From the NCBI GenBank assembly GCA_016787295.1, contig JAEUUX010000066.1, positions 21,736 to 85,735 on the forward strand: a DNA stretch of 64,000 bases, read 5' to 3'. Position 1 is the first letter of the stretch. Every line of letters starts with the position of its first letter. Below, piece after piece: positions 1-8,298 of the stretch. The notes beneath the pieces are model-generated. The model worked only from the letters and a program-made list of their open reading frames with translations. It was not told where the DNA came from and did no database searches. Both the position numbers and the translations under genes were made by a program. This DNA is from Chitinophagales bacterium (GTDB lineage Bacteria > Bacteroidota > Bacteroidia > Chitinophagales > UBA2359).

Positions 1-3000
1 GCTCCTGCTGCTTTTTCGGGTAGTGTTGCTTGTCAAACAGACCCTTGTGCGGGTGTTACAATTACTGTTGATGCAGATTATAGCTGTGTGGCTGGTGTAG
101 CAACTTTGACATTGGTTGAACAAGCAGGTATTACTTATGCCTATACCAACAGCCAACCTGCTGCTAATGGCAACGCTTTGACTGATGGACAAACAGTGAA
201 TGTAGTTGGTACAAATGCCGATGGTTGTGTGGGTACTTCTGGTTCTTTTACCGTAGATTGTCCTGCTCTTGATCCTTGTGCCGATGTTGTTATTCCTGTT
301 TCTACTACCTATACTTGTGTTGATGGTGTAGCAAGCTTGGTTATCGAAAACCAAGATTTAGCTTTTGACTATACGTATGGTGATGGGTCGGTGGCAAGTA
401 GTGGTGATATATTGACCGATGGACAAGTAGTAACTGTTTCTGCTACGAGCGCCGATGGTTGTGTGGGAACTGCTGCTGCTTTCACCGTCGATTGCCAACC
501 TATTGAACCCCCTACAGTTGTGCCTTTGGTTATCAACGAAATTGACTATAATACAACAGGTACAGATGCTGGCGAATTTATTGAATTATATAATCCTACC
601 AATGAAGCTGCTTTGTTAGATGGTTTCTATCTTTCTCTTATTAATGGTAGCAATGGTACAGAATATCTTAATATCCCATTAACAGGTTCTATCGCTGCTG
701 GTGGCTACTTTGTAATTTGTGCAGCAGGATCGGGTACCACTAACTGTAACTTGGAGATTGATCCAGGTACAGCAGGTTTTATCCAAAACGCAACAGATGG
801 TATTGGATTATACCTTACTGATGGTGGAGGTATAGGTACAGATTTATTGTTAGATGCTGTTAGTTATGGTACAGGTACTATCGAAGGTTTGACCGAAGGT
901 AGTGCTGGTGCTGGTAATGATGATGGTGAAGGAGATTTCGGTCTTTCACGCCTCCCTAATGGTAATGATACTGACGACAATGGTGCCGACTTTGCTTTGG
1001 TAGGTATTACGCCCGGTGCAGCCAATGATGCTTGTGCTGGAGCAACTTTCAGCGTTCAGGCAAGTTCTACTTGTGATGCTACTACAGGTGTTGCTAATTT
1101 GATTCTTATCGAAGAAGCAGGCATTGGCTATACATATAGTAATGGTAGTGCTGCTGCCAATGGTGACGAGTTAGTCAATGGTAGCTACACCATTTCTGGT
1201 ACAGATGCCAATGGTTGCGTTCGTGCTTCCCAACCTTTCACTGTTAGTTGCGATGCTCCATCTCCATGTGACGGTGTCGTAATTGAAGTAGCAGCAGGTT
1301 TTGCTTGTAATGAAGGTGTTGCAACCTTGACTTTGACCGAAGAAGCAGGTATTACTTATACCTATAGTAATGGTAGCACTGCTGCCAATGGCGATTTATT
1401 GACCAACGGAACTACTTATACTATTACAGGTACAAATGCTGATGGTTGTACAGGTTCGGCTACAGTATCTGTACAAGGCTGTACTCCTCCCGACCCATGT
1501 GATGGTGTTGTGATTGAAGTAGCGACAAGTTTTACTTGTAACGAAGGTGTTGCAACTTTAGAAATTGCCAACGAATCATTAGAGTTGAGCTATACATACG
1601 GTGATGGTTCTGCTGCCACAACAGGTGACTTATTAGCACACAACCAAGATGTAACTATTGTGGCTACTAATGCGGACGGTTGTACAGGGTCAGCTTCCTT
1701 TGTAGTAAATTGCCCTCCAATAGGCGACCCATGTGAAGGTGTTGTGATTGATGTGGCTTCAAATACAGGTTATAACTGTATTGATGGTGTAGCTAGTTTG
1801 GTACTTACACCACAAGCGGGAATCACCTATACTTATGGCGATGGTTCTACTGCTACTGCTGGCGACCTATTGTCACATCTCCAAGATGTCGCAATTGTTG
1901 GAACAAATGCTGATGGTTGTTTTGGTGCCGATGACTTTGTAGTTGATTGTCCTCCACTAAGCGACCCTTGTGATGGTGTGGTTATTTCTGTTAATGCTTC
2001 TTATAGTTGTACTACAGGCTTGAGCGTGAGCGCAAGTGGTGGTACTGGTTCATATAGCTTCACTATTAATGGTAGCACTGTGAACAATGGTACAACTTTA
2101 GCCAACGGTAACTATACTGTAGTGGCTGTTGATGCAAATGGTTGTAGCGGTCAGTCACTAGGGTTAATCGTAAACTGCCAACAAGGTTGTGATAATCCAC
2201 CTGTGGTGCAATTGGTTTCTCCACAAGCATTGTGTAACAGTAGCACTGAAGGTAATGCCAACTTAAACTTAAATAGTATTTTAGGCACAAGTACTCCGGG
2301 CGGAACTTGGTCTGCAAGTTGTGGTAGCTGTTTGAGTGGTGACAACTTCTCTGCTCAAGGTTTAGCTGTCGGAGCTTATGTTGTTACTTATAGCATTGCT
2401 GCTGCTGGTGACTGTCCTGCTGTTTCTGGTTCTCGTACTATCTTTGTGAATGACTGTAACCCTGCTCCTGTGGCTGTTCCCGACTTTACAGCGGCGGCTC
2501 CCGGTCAAACAGTTACTGTCAATGTTGTGTCTAATGATACCGACGCTGGTGGCGGTACTCTTGCACTAACTGGTGCAACCGTAAATCCTGCTTTGGGTAC
2601 AGTGACGACGGCTGGTAACAATGTTACTTTTGTGCCAGCAGCGGGTACAACAGGCAGTGTAACCATTACTTATACGATTAGCGACATCGCAGGTCAAACA
2701 GCACAAGGCACATTGACCATCAACTATGGTTCTTGCTTGGCAAACGCAGGTTCAATCATCTTGAACTCTAACTTTAACCAAGAAGAAGATAAATATATCT
2801 ATTGTAGTGGTGCGTTTATACAAATTATCCAAACAAGTCCATTCAACGATGACAACGATTATACCCAAACTTATGTCGTAACAAATGAAAATGGTACTAT
2901 TGTAAGTTTGGCACAAATTCCATTCATAACCCCTCCTGGCCCTGGGTTATACTTTGCTTGTGCGATAAACTATGAAGAAGGCAATATTTCCGGCTTACAA

Positions 3001-4560
3001 TTAGGAGCAGATATTGATAACTTAAGTGGTTGTTTCTCTAAAACTTGTGCCGATAAGTTATTGGTATTAACAGATATTAATATTACCTATACAGTAGCGC
3101 AAAATACTGCTGCCAACGAACAAGTCTATACTTTCTGTGTGAGTGGTGGTTATCCTGAATTGGCAAATGGTGGTTGTTACTCAATCAACTGGCCTCCCTA
3201 TAGTATTTGTACCACACCCGTTATTGTTGGCGAAGATACCACTTATGTGGCATGTGGAGATGTAACAATTCCATGCGAAACCGATGTAACCGAATTTAAC
3301 TTTGCGGTATACAGCGACGGTTCTAACTGCGATGCCTTTATTACTGTTCCTGTTAATCCATGTCCGCCGATTCTTTGTAATCCTACTCCGGGTTCAATGC
3401 CTGGTCCTCAATTTATTTGTGCGGGCAATGTAGCTTCTGTATTGGCAAACGGTTTGGAAATTCACCCTGAAGATGACGAAGTGGCAGTATATGTATTGTA
3501 TAATCCTGCTAACTTTGATATTAACGACCCAACAACTTATATAGCAACTGCAACACCTACTGGTGCAAACAATTTTGTAACTTTTGCTTTTGTAGAAGGC
3601 GAAATGTCTTACAATACGACTTATGAAGTAATTGCTATTGTTGGTCCAGATGACAATGGTGATGGCTTGCCTGATATGAACAATGCTGAATGTACAGCAG
3701 TAGCTGATGGTGCTACAGAACTTACTTTCTTACCACCATTAGTATTAGATGCCACACATGTATGTAATGACCAAGAGCAAACCTATACTGTTCAGCTATC
3801 GTACAACGGGGGCTATGATATAGATGTATATGAAGATGCAGTCTTTACCATCGAAGGAACAAGCACAAGTATTACTGCTTATGCCGCAGATAGCTTAATT
3901 GTTGGTCCATTCGCCGGCGGTAGTGTTTACCAATTTATGGTGACAGACCTTGCAGGTTGTACTGCTTCTGTTGAACAAACAGATGCGGTCGATTGCAAAG
4001 TGTTACCTATTAGTTTGTTAAACTTCAGTGGCGAAGTATTGCCTACTGCCAACTTGTTGAAATGGACTACTGCCAACGAATTGAATAACAATTATTTCAC
4101 TTTGTTGCGTTCTACAGATGGTGTTAACTTTACGCCTATCGCTACGGTTGATGGCGCGGGTAATAGCAACTTTGAACGTAACTATAGCTATGAAGATAAA
4201 TCTGCTCCTGCGGGTGTGGCTTATTACCGCTTAGACCAAACAGACTTTGACGGTACTACCACTACTCCTGCTGAATTGATTTCTTTGACGCGTGGCGAAG
4301 TGAAATTTGGCGTTACACAATTGGTGCCTGTTCCTGCTCACACTACGGTTGCTGTTAGCTTCTCTAACAATACAAAATCAAGTGTACAATTAACGGTACA
4401 TAATATTGAAGGAAAAGTGGTGAGTACACAAATTGTTGAAGCTATTGCAGGTTTGAACAATGTGGTACTTGATGTGACTAATTATGTGGCTGGTACTTAT
4501 TTCTTGACTCTTAACAACGGTTTAGAAGTACAAACCATTAAATTTGTAAAACAACAATAG
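1..4560 (+). CDS. Giant secreted repeat protein with lamin-tail domain and T9SS type A sorting domain (5' end outside window)
   Basis: The reading frame is open from the first base, so the true start lies upstream and 1519 residues are visible. Seven copies of a roughly 75-residue Ig-like repeat can be read. Each begins near (D)PC-GVVI, has a YTY-NGS or YGDGS core and ends with a NADGCxG motif. Two copies precede and five follow a lamin-tail-type domain at about residues 175-335 (NEIDY..., EFIELYN). A cadherin/Big_9-like module lies around residues 820-910. The last 80 residues form a T9SS type A sorting domain (LVPVPAHTTV, GTYFLTLNNG, ending KFVKQQ). Export across the outer membrane and surface attachment or release are therefore inferred. 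Adhesion is a likely role, but no ligand can be named. A strong hairpin terminator follows the stop. Confidence 0.9.
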   Translation, partial: APAAFSGSVACQTDPCAGVTITVDADYSCVAGVATLTLVEQAGITYAYTNSQPAANGNALTDGQTVNVVGTNADGCVGTSGSFTVDCPALDPCADVVIPVSTTYTCVDGVASLVIENQDLAFDYTYGDGSVASSGDILTDGQVVTVSATSADGCVGTAAAFTVDCQPIEPPTVVPLVINEIDYNTTGTDAGEFIELYNPTNEAALLDGFYLSLINGSNGTEYLNIPLTGSIAAGGYFVICAAGSGTTNCNLEIDPGTAGFIQNATDGIGLYLTDGGGIGTDLLLDAVSYGTGTIEGLTEGSAGAGNDDGEGDFGLSRLPNGNDTDDNGADFALVGITPGAANDACAGATFSVQASSTCDATTGVANLILIEEAGIGYTYSNGSAAANGDELVNGSYTISGTDANGCVRASQPFTVSCDAPSPCDGVVIEVAAGFACNEGVATLTLTEEAGITYTYSNGSTAANGDLLTNGTTYTITGTNADGCTGSATVSVQGCTPPDPCDGVVIEVATSFTCNEGVATLEIANESLELSYTYGDGSAATTGDLLAHNQDVTIVATNADGCTGSASFVVNCPPIGDPCEGVVIDVASNTGYNCIDGVASLVLTPQAGITYTYGDGSTATAGDLLSHLQDVAIVGTNADGCFGADDFVVDCPPLSDPCDGVVISVNASYSCTTGLSVSASGGTGSYSFTINGSTVNNGTTLANGNYTVVAVDANGCSGQSLGLIVNCQQGCDNPPVVQLVSPQALCNSSTEGNANLNLNSILGTSTPGGTWSASCGSCLSGDNFSAQGLAVGAYVVTYSIAAAGDCPAVSGSRTIFVNDCNPAPVAVPDFTAAAPGQTVTVNVVSNDTDAGGGTLALTGATVNPALGTVTTAGNNVTFVPAAGTTGSVTITYTISDIAGQTAQGTLTINYGSCLANAGSIILNSNFNQEEDKYIYCSGAFIQIIQTSPFNDDNDYTQTYVVTNENGTIVSLAQIPFITPPGPGLYFACAINYEEGNISGLQLGADIDNLSGCFSKTCADKLLVLTDINITYTVAQNTAANEQVYTFCVSGGYPELANGGCYSINWPPYSICTTPVIVGEDTTYVACGDVTIPCETDVTEFNFAVYSDGSNCDAFITVPVNPCPPILCNPTPGSMPGPQFICAGNVASVLANGLEIHPEDDEVAVYVLYNPANFDINDPTTYIATATPTGANNFVTFAFVEGEMSYNTTYEVIAIVGPDDNGDGLPDMNNAECTAVADGATELTFLPPLVLDATHVCNDQEQTYTVQLSYNGGYDIDVYEDAVFTIEGTSTSITAYAADSLIVGPFAGGSVYQFMVTDLAGCTASVEQTDAVDCKVLPISLLNFSGEVLPTANLLKWTTANELNNNYFTLLRSTDGVNFTPIATVDGAGNSNFERNYSYEDKSAPAGVAYYRLDQTDFDGTTTTPAELISLTRGEVKFGVTQLVPVPAHTTVAVSFSNNTKSSVQLTVHNIEGKVVSTQIVEAIAGLNNVVLDVTNYVAGTYFLTLNNGLEVQTIKFVKQQ

Positions 4561-4577
4561 GCATTAGCCAATAAATA

Positions 4578-4616
4578 AAAACCCCCTCGAATCTCAAAAG
4601 ATTCGAGGGGGTTTTT
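4578..4616 (+). terminator. Rho-independent terminator after the giant adhesin
   Basis: An inverted repeat with arms ACCCCCTCGAATCT and AGATTCGAGGGGGT, a four-base loop and a T run on the plus strand starts 18 bp after the stop codon. The A run on the other side could also let it work on the minus strand. Confidence 0.9.
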
Positions 4617-4681
4617 GCATTATACAGTCAAGTATTGATTGTTTGTTGTGATTTTAGCTAAAAAAAGAATTGGGACAAAAT

Positions 4682-4797
4682 GAACGAATGGCGAAGCGCG
4701 TTAGAGATGGTAGAGGCAGCCTGTTAAGGCTGGTGCTTGCACCGTAGCGTTAGCGAAGCCTCGAACAGCTCGACCCGCAGGGAAACGCCCAAAATAA
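4682..4797 (-). repeat. Dispersed GC-rich intergenic repeat, copy 1
   Basis: Shares the segments GGCGAAGCGCGTTAG, GCAGCCTGTTAAGGCTGGTG (with copy 2) and CGCAGGGAAACGCCC with the copies at 45.3, 55.1 and 63.9 kb. It is in reverse orientation to the last two. It is clearly richer in G and C than the flanks and lies between a terminator and the end of a leftward operon. No convincing reading frame crosses it. Similar GGGCGT...CATCCCTAACGCG repeats are common between genes in Bacteroidota genomes (recalled, not checked). Confidence 0.8.
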
Positions 4798-4834
4798 TAT
4801 CAAAAAAATGATGAACGAAAAAAGATTCGATGTT

Positions 4835-5431
4835 TTATTGTTTGAAACCACCTTTTTGCAATAATTCTTCGCGGGAAGGTGTTTTGTCTTTGAGGTTTTC
4901 GGGGTTGATGTTTATTCGGTAGGAACTTTTGGTGGGTTGTGCATTTTGAGGCATTTCGATACGCACAATATAGTTTCCATTAGCGGGTAAAGTTCCTTTC
5001 CACTCGTGCTGTTTTGATGCTAAATGTTGCTCGTCGGGACGCAAAAGGTGGAAATACAAATCTTTGCTTGTGGCTGTGAGTTTGACCTCTGTTTTTTGTC
5101 CGCCTCTACCTTTGAAGGTATATTCATGCACATCACCCGCATTCATAACACCCTTTTGGCTTAAATTGTCCACAAAACGAAAGTCTTTGCGAATGTGTTT
5201 GGGCATATTGGCTTGTGGCGATGTATTTGCCTGATTGGTGTTTGTCGTGGAGGTTGTTTGGGAAGTGGTATTTGGAGTGTTGGAGTTAGTGGTTGTGTTA
5301 GCGGTGGCGGCAACGGTTTTCTCACTATCAGGGGTGAGTGGCAAGGTATTGTTGGATTGACAAGCCGATAAGGTTGCTGCACAGCATATAGCTATGATAT
5401 GTTTTAATGAAAATTTGGGAATCAATAACAT
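4835..5431 (-). CDS. Lipoprotein with Thr/Asn-rich linker and beta-sandwich-like C-terminus
   Basis: A 198-residue protein with a hydrophobic N-terminus ending in the lipobox LSAC (Cys24), so a lipid-anchored envelope protein is expected. Residues 30-75 are a low-complexity Thr/Asn/Ser/Gln linker. The remainder (about 80-185) has alternating hydrophobic strands around KTEVKLTATSKDLYFHLL and GNYIVRIEM, which resembles pre-peptidase C-terminal (PPC) type beta-sandwich domains; this resemblance is by eye. It is the last gene of a leftward operon, 12 bp after another lipoprotein gene. No enzymatic motif is visible and the function is unknown. Confidence 0.75.
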   Translation of the reverse strand: MLLIPKFSLKHIIAICCAATLSACQSNNTLPLTPDSEKTVAATANTTTNSNTPNTTSQTTSTTNTNQANTSPQANMPKHIRKDFRFVDNLSQKGVMNAGDVHEYTFKGRGGQKTEVKLTATSKDLYFHLLRPDEQHLASKQHEWKGTLPANGNYIVRIEMPQNAQPTKSSYRININPENLKDKTPSREELLQKGGFKQ

Positions 5432-5443
5432 GCGAAAAGGAAC

Positions 5444-5617
5444 TTAATGTTTAGTGGTATCTGTTTGTTGGGTGTCGGAGGGTGCGGGGTGTTTGGTGAC
5501 GGTGATGCCTTGTGCGGGACGTGCTGGTTCTGTGGTGGTTTTTTCGGTTGATTCGTTGGAGCTGCAAGCAACCAAAAAGGCGGTGCAACAGATGGCGTAC
5601 AATAATAGATGTTTCAT
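5444..5617 (-). CDS. Small lipoprotein, 57 aa
   Basis: A short gene reading MKHLLLYAICCTAFLVACSS at its start: a textbook signal peptide with lipobox LVAC and Cys18 as the lipid attachment site. The mature part is a Ser/Thr/Pro/Glu-rich tail of about 40 residues ending TDTTKH. It sits 44 bp downstream of the preceding gene and 12 bp upstream of the next lipoprotein, in the same orientation, which supports its being real and co-transcribed. No function can be assigned. Such tiny lipoproteins are frequent in Bacteroidota and easily missed. Confidence 0.7.
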   Translation of the reverse strand: MKHLLLYAICCTAFLVACSSNESTEKTTTEPARPAQGITVTKHPAPSDTQQTDTTKH

Positions 5618-5661
5618 AATGAAAAAGAATTATGGGAGATTTTGGGTATGGTTTAGCGATA

Positions 5662-6714
5662 TTAGTGGTTTTGCATGACGATATATAGGCTTTGTTTTAC
5701 GATTTCGCCCATAGTTTGGCAAGCCAAGAAACGGTCGTTGCGGTAGTGTGCGGTCAGCTCGTGTTTGAGTTGGTATATTTTTTCGTTGGTAGATATTTCT
5801 GCTTTGACCATGATGTCCATGAGTGCTTTTAGACGGTAGCGTGAGGTGTGTATGCGTCCTGCAATGAGGGAGCATTCTTCGCTTTGGTATTGACGCACGG
5901 TTTTTTGGTTGAGGCGTTTAATACACAATTGGACAAATTCGAAGTTTTCCTTAAAAAATTGAGGGCGGTAGATGTTCATGCGCCCTTCGTGGCATTGTTG
6001 GTCAAAGTCGATGGCTCTGATTCGGTATTGCAAATCGTCGAAATCAGGTGTGATGTCGACCACAAAGTTGTAGGCTCGCATATCACCCAAAAGTTTGACA
6101 AAGCAACGTTCGTTGAATTTGACAAATTCTTTGGCGAGGCGGGTTTCGTTCATTTGAGGGTCTTTGAAGTGAGTGGTGATGAATTGGTCACCGGGAATGC
6201 CGGCTATGTGTTCTTCGATGAGGGTTTCGTGGTCGACGAGATAGTTGATGCGGTTGGGCGACAGGATATGTTCTAGTTCTAAACCATAGATGCGCGAACT
6301 ATCGCCCAATTTGACATAAAAATAATCGTAGTTGTCATTAAAACTATTGATGATTTTTACGCGAAAGGGTTTAGAGTTGCCAAAAATACAATAGTCTATC
6401 CTATCGACGCGCAAGTGTTCCATGACCGATACGTCGCCTGCATTTTTTAGGATAGCATAAATTTTGGTTAAGCCACTGTGGAGTTCTTGCTGTTCATAGT
6501 CGTTGTAGAACACGGTTTCCCACAAAGTATCTTTTCCTTGTTTGTCTAACAAAGGAATGGCATTGGAAAAACGCAAAAGGTCTTGATAGTGGCAAGGAAT
6601 GCGCGTTTTTCGGTCAAATTCTTTGAGATATTTTAGGAGGCTTGAGGTAAGTGGATAAGAAGGTTTTCGCATCGAGATATGCGCCTCGCCTCGCTCCAAA
6701 GCGGGTTCTTCCAT
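5662..6714 (-). CDS. Conserved unknown with kinase-like DFDQQ motif, linked to SpoIIE phosphatase
   Basis: About 350 residues from the ATG at 6714 (MEEPALERGE). An in-frame ATG 60 bp upstream is less likely because the intervening residues are not conserved-looking. No signal peptide or membrane segment. Near residues 215-245 the sequence CFVKLLGDMRAYNFVVDI is followed by IRAIDFDQQCHEGRMNIY, which recalls the metal-binding Asp region of kinase-like or HipA-like folds. I see no clear glycine loop or catalytic loop, so activity is not claimed. It overlaps or lies 69 bp downstream of the phosphatase gene (depending on start), suggesting a functional pair. I recall homologues across Bacteroidota but no assigned role. 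Confidence 0.7.
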   Translation of the reverse strand: MEEPALERGEAHISMRKPSYPLTSSLLKYLKEFDRKTRIPCHYQDLLRFSNAIPLLDKQGKDTLWETVFYNDYEQQELHSGLTKIYAILKNAGDVSVMEHLRVDRIDYCIFGNSKPFRVKIINSFNDNYDYFYVKLGDSSRIYGLELEHILSPNRINYLVDHETLIEEHIAGIPGDQFITTHFKDPQMNETRLAKEFVKFNERCFVKLLGDMRAYNFVVDITPDFDDLQYRIRAIDFDQQCHEGRMNIYRPQFFKENFEFVQLCIKRLNQKTVRQYQSEECSLIAGRIHTSRYRLKALMDIMVKAEISTNEKIYQLKHELTAHYRNDRFLACQTMGEIVKQSLYIVMQNH

Positions 6715-6783
6715 AATTATTGAGGGGAGTTTTGTTATTGGTGTATAAAATAGATGAAAGATATTAAACAACACGATTGTGTG

Positions 6784-8007
6784 TTATACAAACCTGCAAA
6801 CTAGGATAGAAATGTCGTCGGTATAGTTTACTTTACCTTTGAAGTTGCTGAAGTATTGAGTAAACAAACTTTTAAATTCAGTGAGTGGAATGTTTTGATG
6901 TTGTTTTGCAAAATTTTCTACTCTATCAATGCCCAGATTTTCGCCTTTATCGTTTTCTATATCGGTTAGACCATCGGTATAAATGAGTAATTGGGAAGCA
7001 AATGGCACATACAGAGTTGTTTCTACTATCTTGGGTAGGCGGTCAAACACCCCCAACAAGGTAGAACCTTTTGTGAGTAGCTCCAGCGATTCGGCTGTTG
7101 TTAATACAGGAGGATTGTGTCCTGCATTGATATAGGTGAGCAGGCGTGTTTGTGTGTTATATCGGCAGACGAAAAAAGTCACAAATCGGTCACCGCCTGT
7201 TAGGTCATATAGTAATTCGTTGAGGCGTTTAACTAAATAGGCAAGTGATGATGATTCTCTTGCTATGGCTCGCACTAAAGCCTGTAGGTTGGACATTAGC
7301 AGTGCAGCTCCAATCCCTTTGCCTGTCACATCTGCCATACACAACAAAAATTCATCTTTGTTCAATTGAATATAGTCGTAATAATCGCCTCCAATTGTCG
7401 AATGTGGTTTGTAGATAGCCATCATTTTCACCTTATCATTATTGGGCAATTGGTTGGCAATCAACATATTTTGTATTTGTTCTGCCACTTCTAAGTCTTT
7501 TTTAAGACTTTCTTGCTCCAATTGTTGTTTAAAAAGGCGTTTGTTTTCAATAGCCACCACGATGATATTGGTAATAGTTTGTAGAAACCCTATTTCGTCT
7601 TTGGTTAGCTCTGTGTTTCCTGTGTCAATATTGCCTAATAGTAGGTATGCCAAAGGTCGTTCTTTGTGAATAACAGGAATAAGATAGCGAAAATCCAACA
7701 ATAAGTCGGTATCTAAATCGTTACACAAAGTTACTTCGGTGTGAGGAGCTAAAAGTTTGTTTACATCAAGTTTTTGCAATATACGGGTATCTACATTTCG
7801 ATGTAATACTGCTTCCCAATTTATATCGGCATGATAAAGCAGTATTTTGTCGAAACCTAGGTAGGAGGTTAAAATAAATTCGTAAATTTGAAATAATTCT
7901 GCCGCATTTCGGTTGGTGTTGATAGCTTGAGTAATTTTTAATAATGACGTAAGCAAAAGTTTATTGCGGCGCAATTCACCCTCTAAATTGTTGATAATTG
8001 CTTGCAT
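6784..8007 (-). CDS. GAF domain SpoIIE/RsbU-type serine phosphatase
   Basis: A 407-residue protein. Residues about 35-165 look like a GAF sensor domain. A short helical linker (KKDLEVAEQIQNMLI) leads to a PP2C-like SpoIIE domain to the C-terminus. The metal-binding motifs are present: IGGDYYDYI near residue 203, DVTGKGIGAALLM, NAGHNPP and IYTDGLTD. These enzymes dephosphorylate anti-anti-sigma factors or other phosphoserine targets in partner-switching. No anti-sigma kinase or STAS protein is encoded next to it. It heads a leftward operon with the kinase-like unknown and two lipoproteins, and has its own promoter word at 8039-8046. Confidence 0.9.
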   Translation of the reverse strand: MQAIINNLEGELRRNKLLLTSLLKITQAINTNRNAAELFQIYEFILTSYLGFDKILLYHADINWEAVLHRNVDTRILQKLDVNKLLAPHTEVTLCNDLDTDLLLDFRYLIPVIHKERPLAYLLLGNIDTGNTELTKDEIGFLQTITNIIVVAIENKRLFKQQLEQESLKKDLEVAEQIQNMLIANQLPNNDKVKMMAIYKPHSTIGGDYYDYIQLNKDEFLLCMADVTGKGIGAALLMSNLQALVRAIARESSSLAYLVKRLNELLYDLTGGDRFVTFFVCRYNTQTRLLTYINAGHNPPVLTTAESLELLTKGSTLLGVFDRLPKIVETTLYVPFASQLLIYTDGLTDIENDKGENLGIDRVENFAKQHQNIPLTEFKSLFTQYFSNFKGKVNYTDDISILVCRFV

Positions 8008-8038
8008 ACTGCTTAATTAATTTGGTAGAACTTGGGTG

Positions 8039-8046
8039 CAAAGATA
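8039..8046 (-). promoter_or_regulatory. Bacteroidota -7 box TATCTTTG for the SpoIIE operon
   Basis: Exact TAnnTTTG match on the minus strand, 32 bp before the start codon at 8007. No good -33 TTTG at the usual 19-21 bp spacing was found, so strength is uncertain. Confidence 0.6.
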
Positions 8047-8230
8047 ATTCTTTTACTCAACAAAACGGTTAACTAAGGTTTTTTTTCTTGTTTCTTAACA
8101 ATTTTGCTTATTACAAACTCAAAATGCCTTTTTATGGGCAATTTGGATAGGTTATGTGTCATAGTTTATTTGGTCAAAAGTTGTAAAATTTTGTGTGATG
8201 TTTGTTTATTGCATTGTTAGATACGATTAA

Positions 8231-8280
8231 ACACGATAAAACGCCATCGGATAGTACAAACCGATAGCGTTTTGTCGTGT
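8231..8280 (-). terminator. Long hairpin terminator after the type-B secreted protein
   Basis: Arms ACACGATAAAACGCCATCGG and CCGATAGCGTTTTGTCGTGT pair over 20 bp, with G-U wobbles, around a ten-base loop. It lies 19 bp beyond the stop of the leftward gene ending at 8299. Confidence 0.8.
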
Positions 8281-8298
8281 ATTATATGGTTGTTGGTG

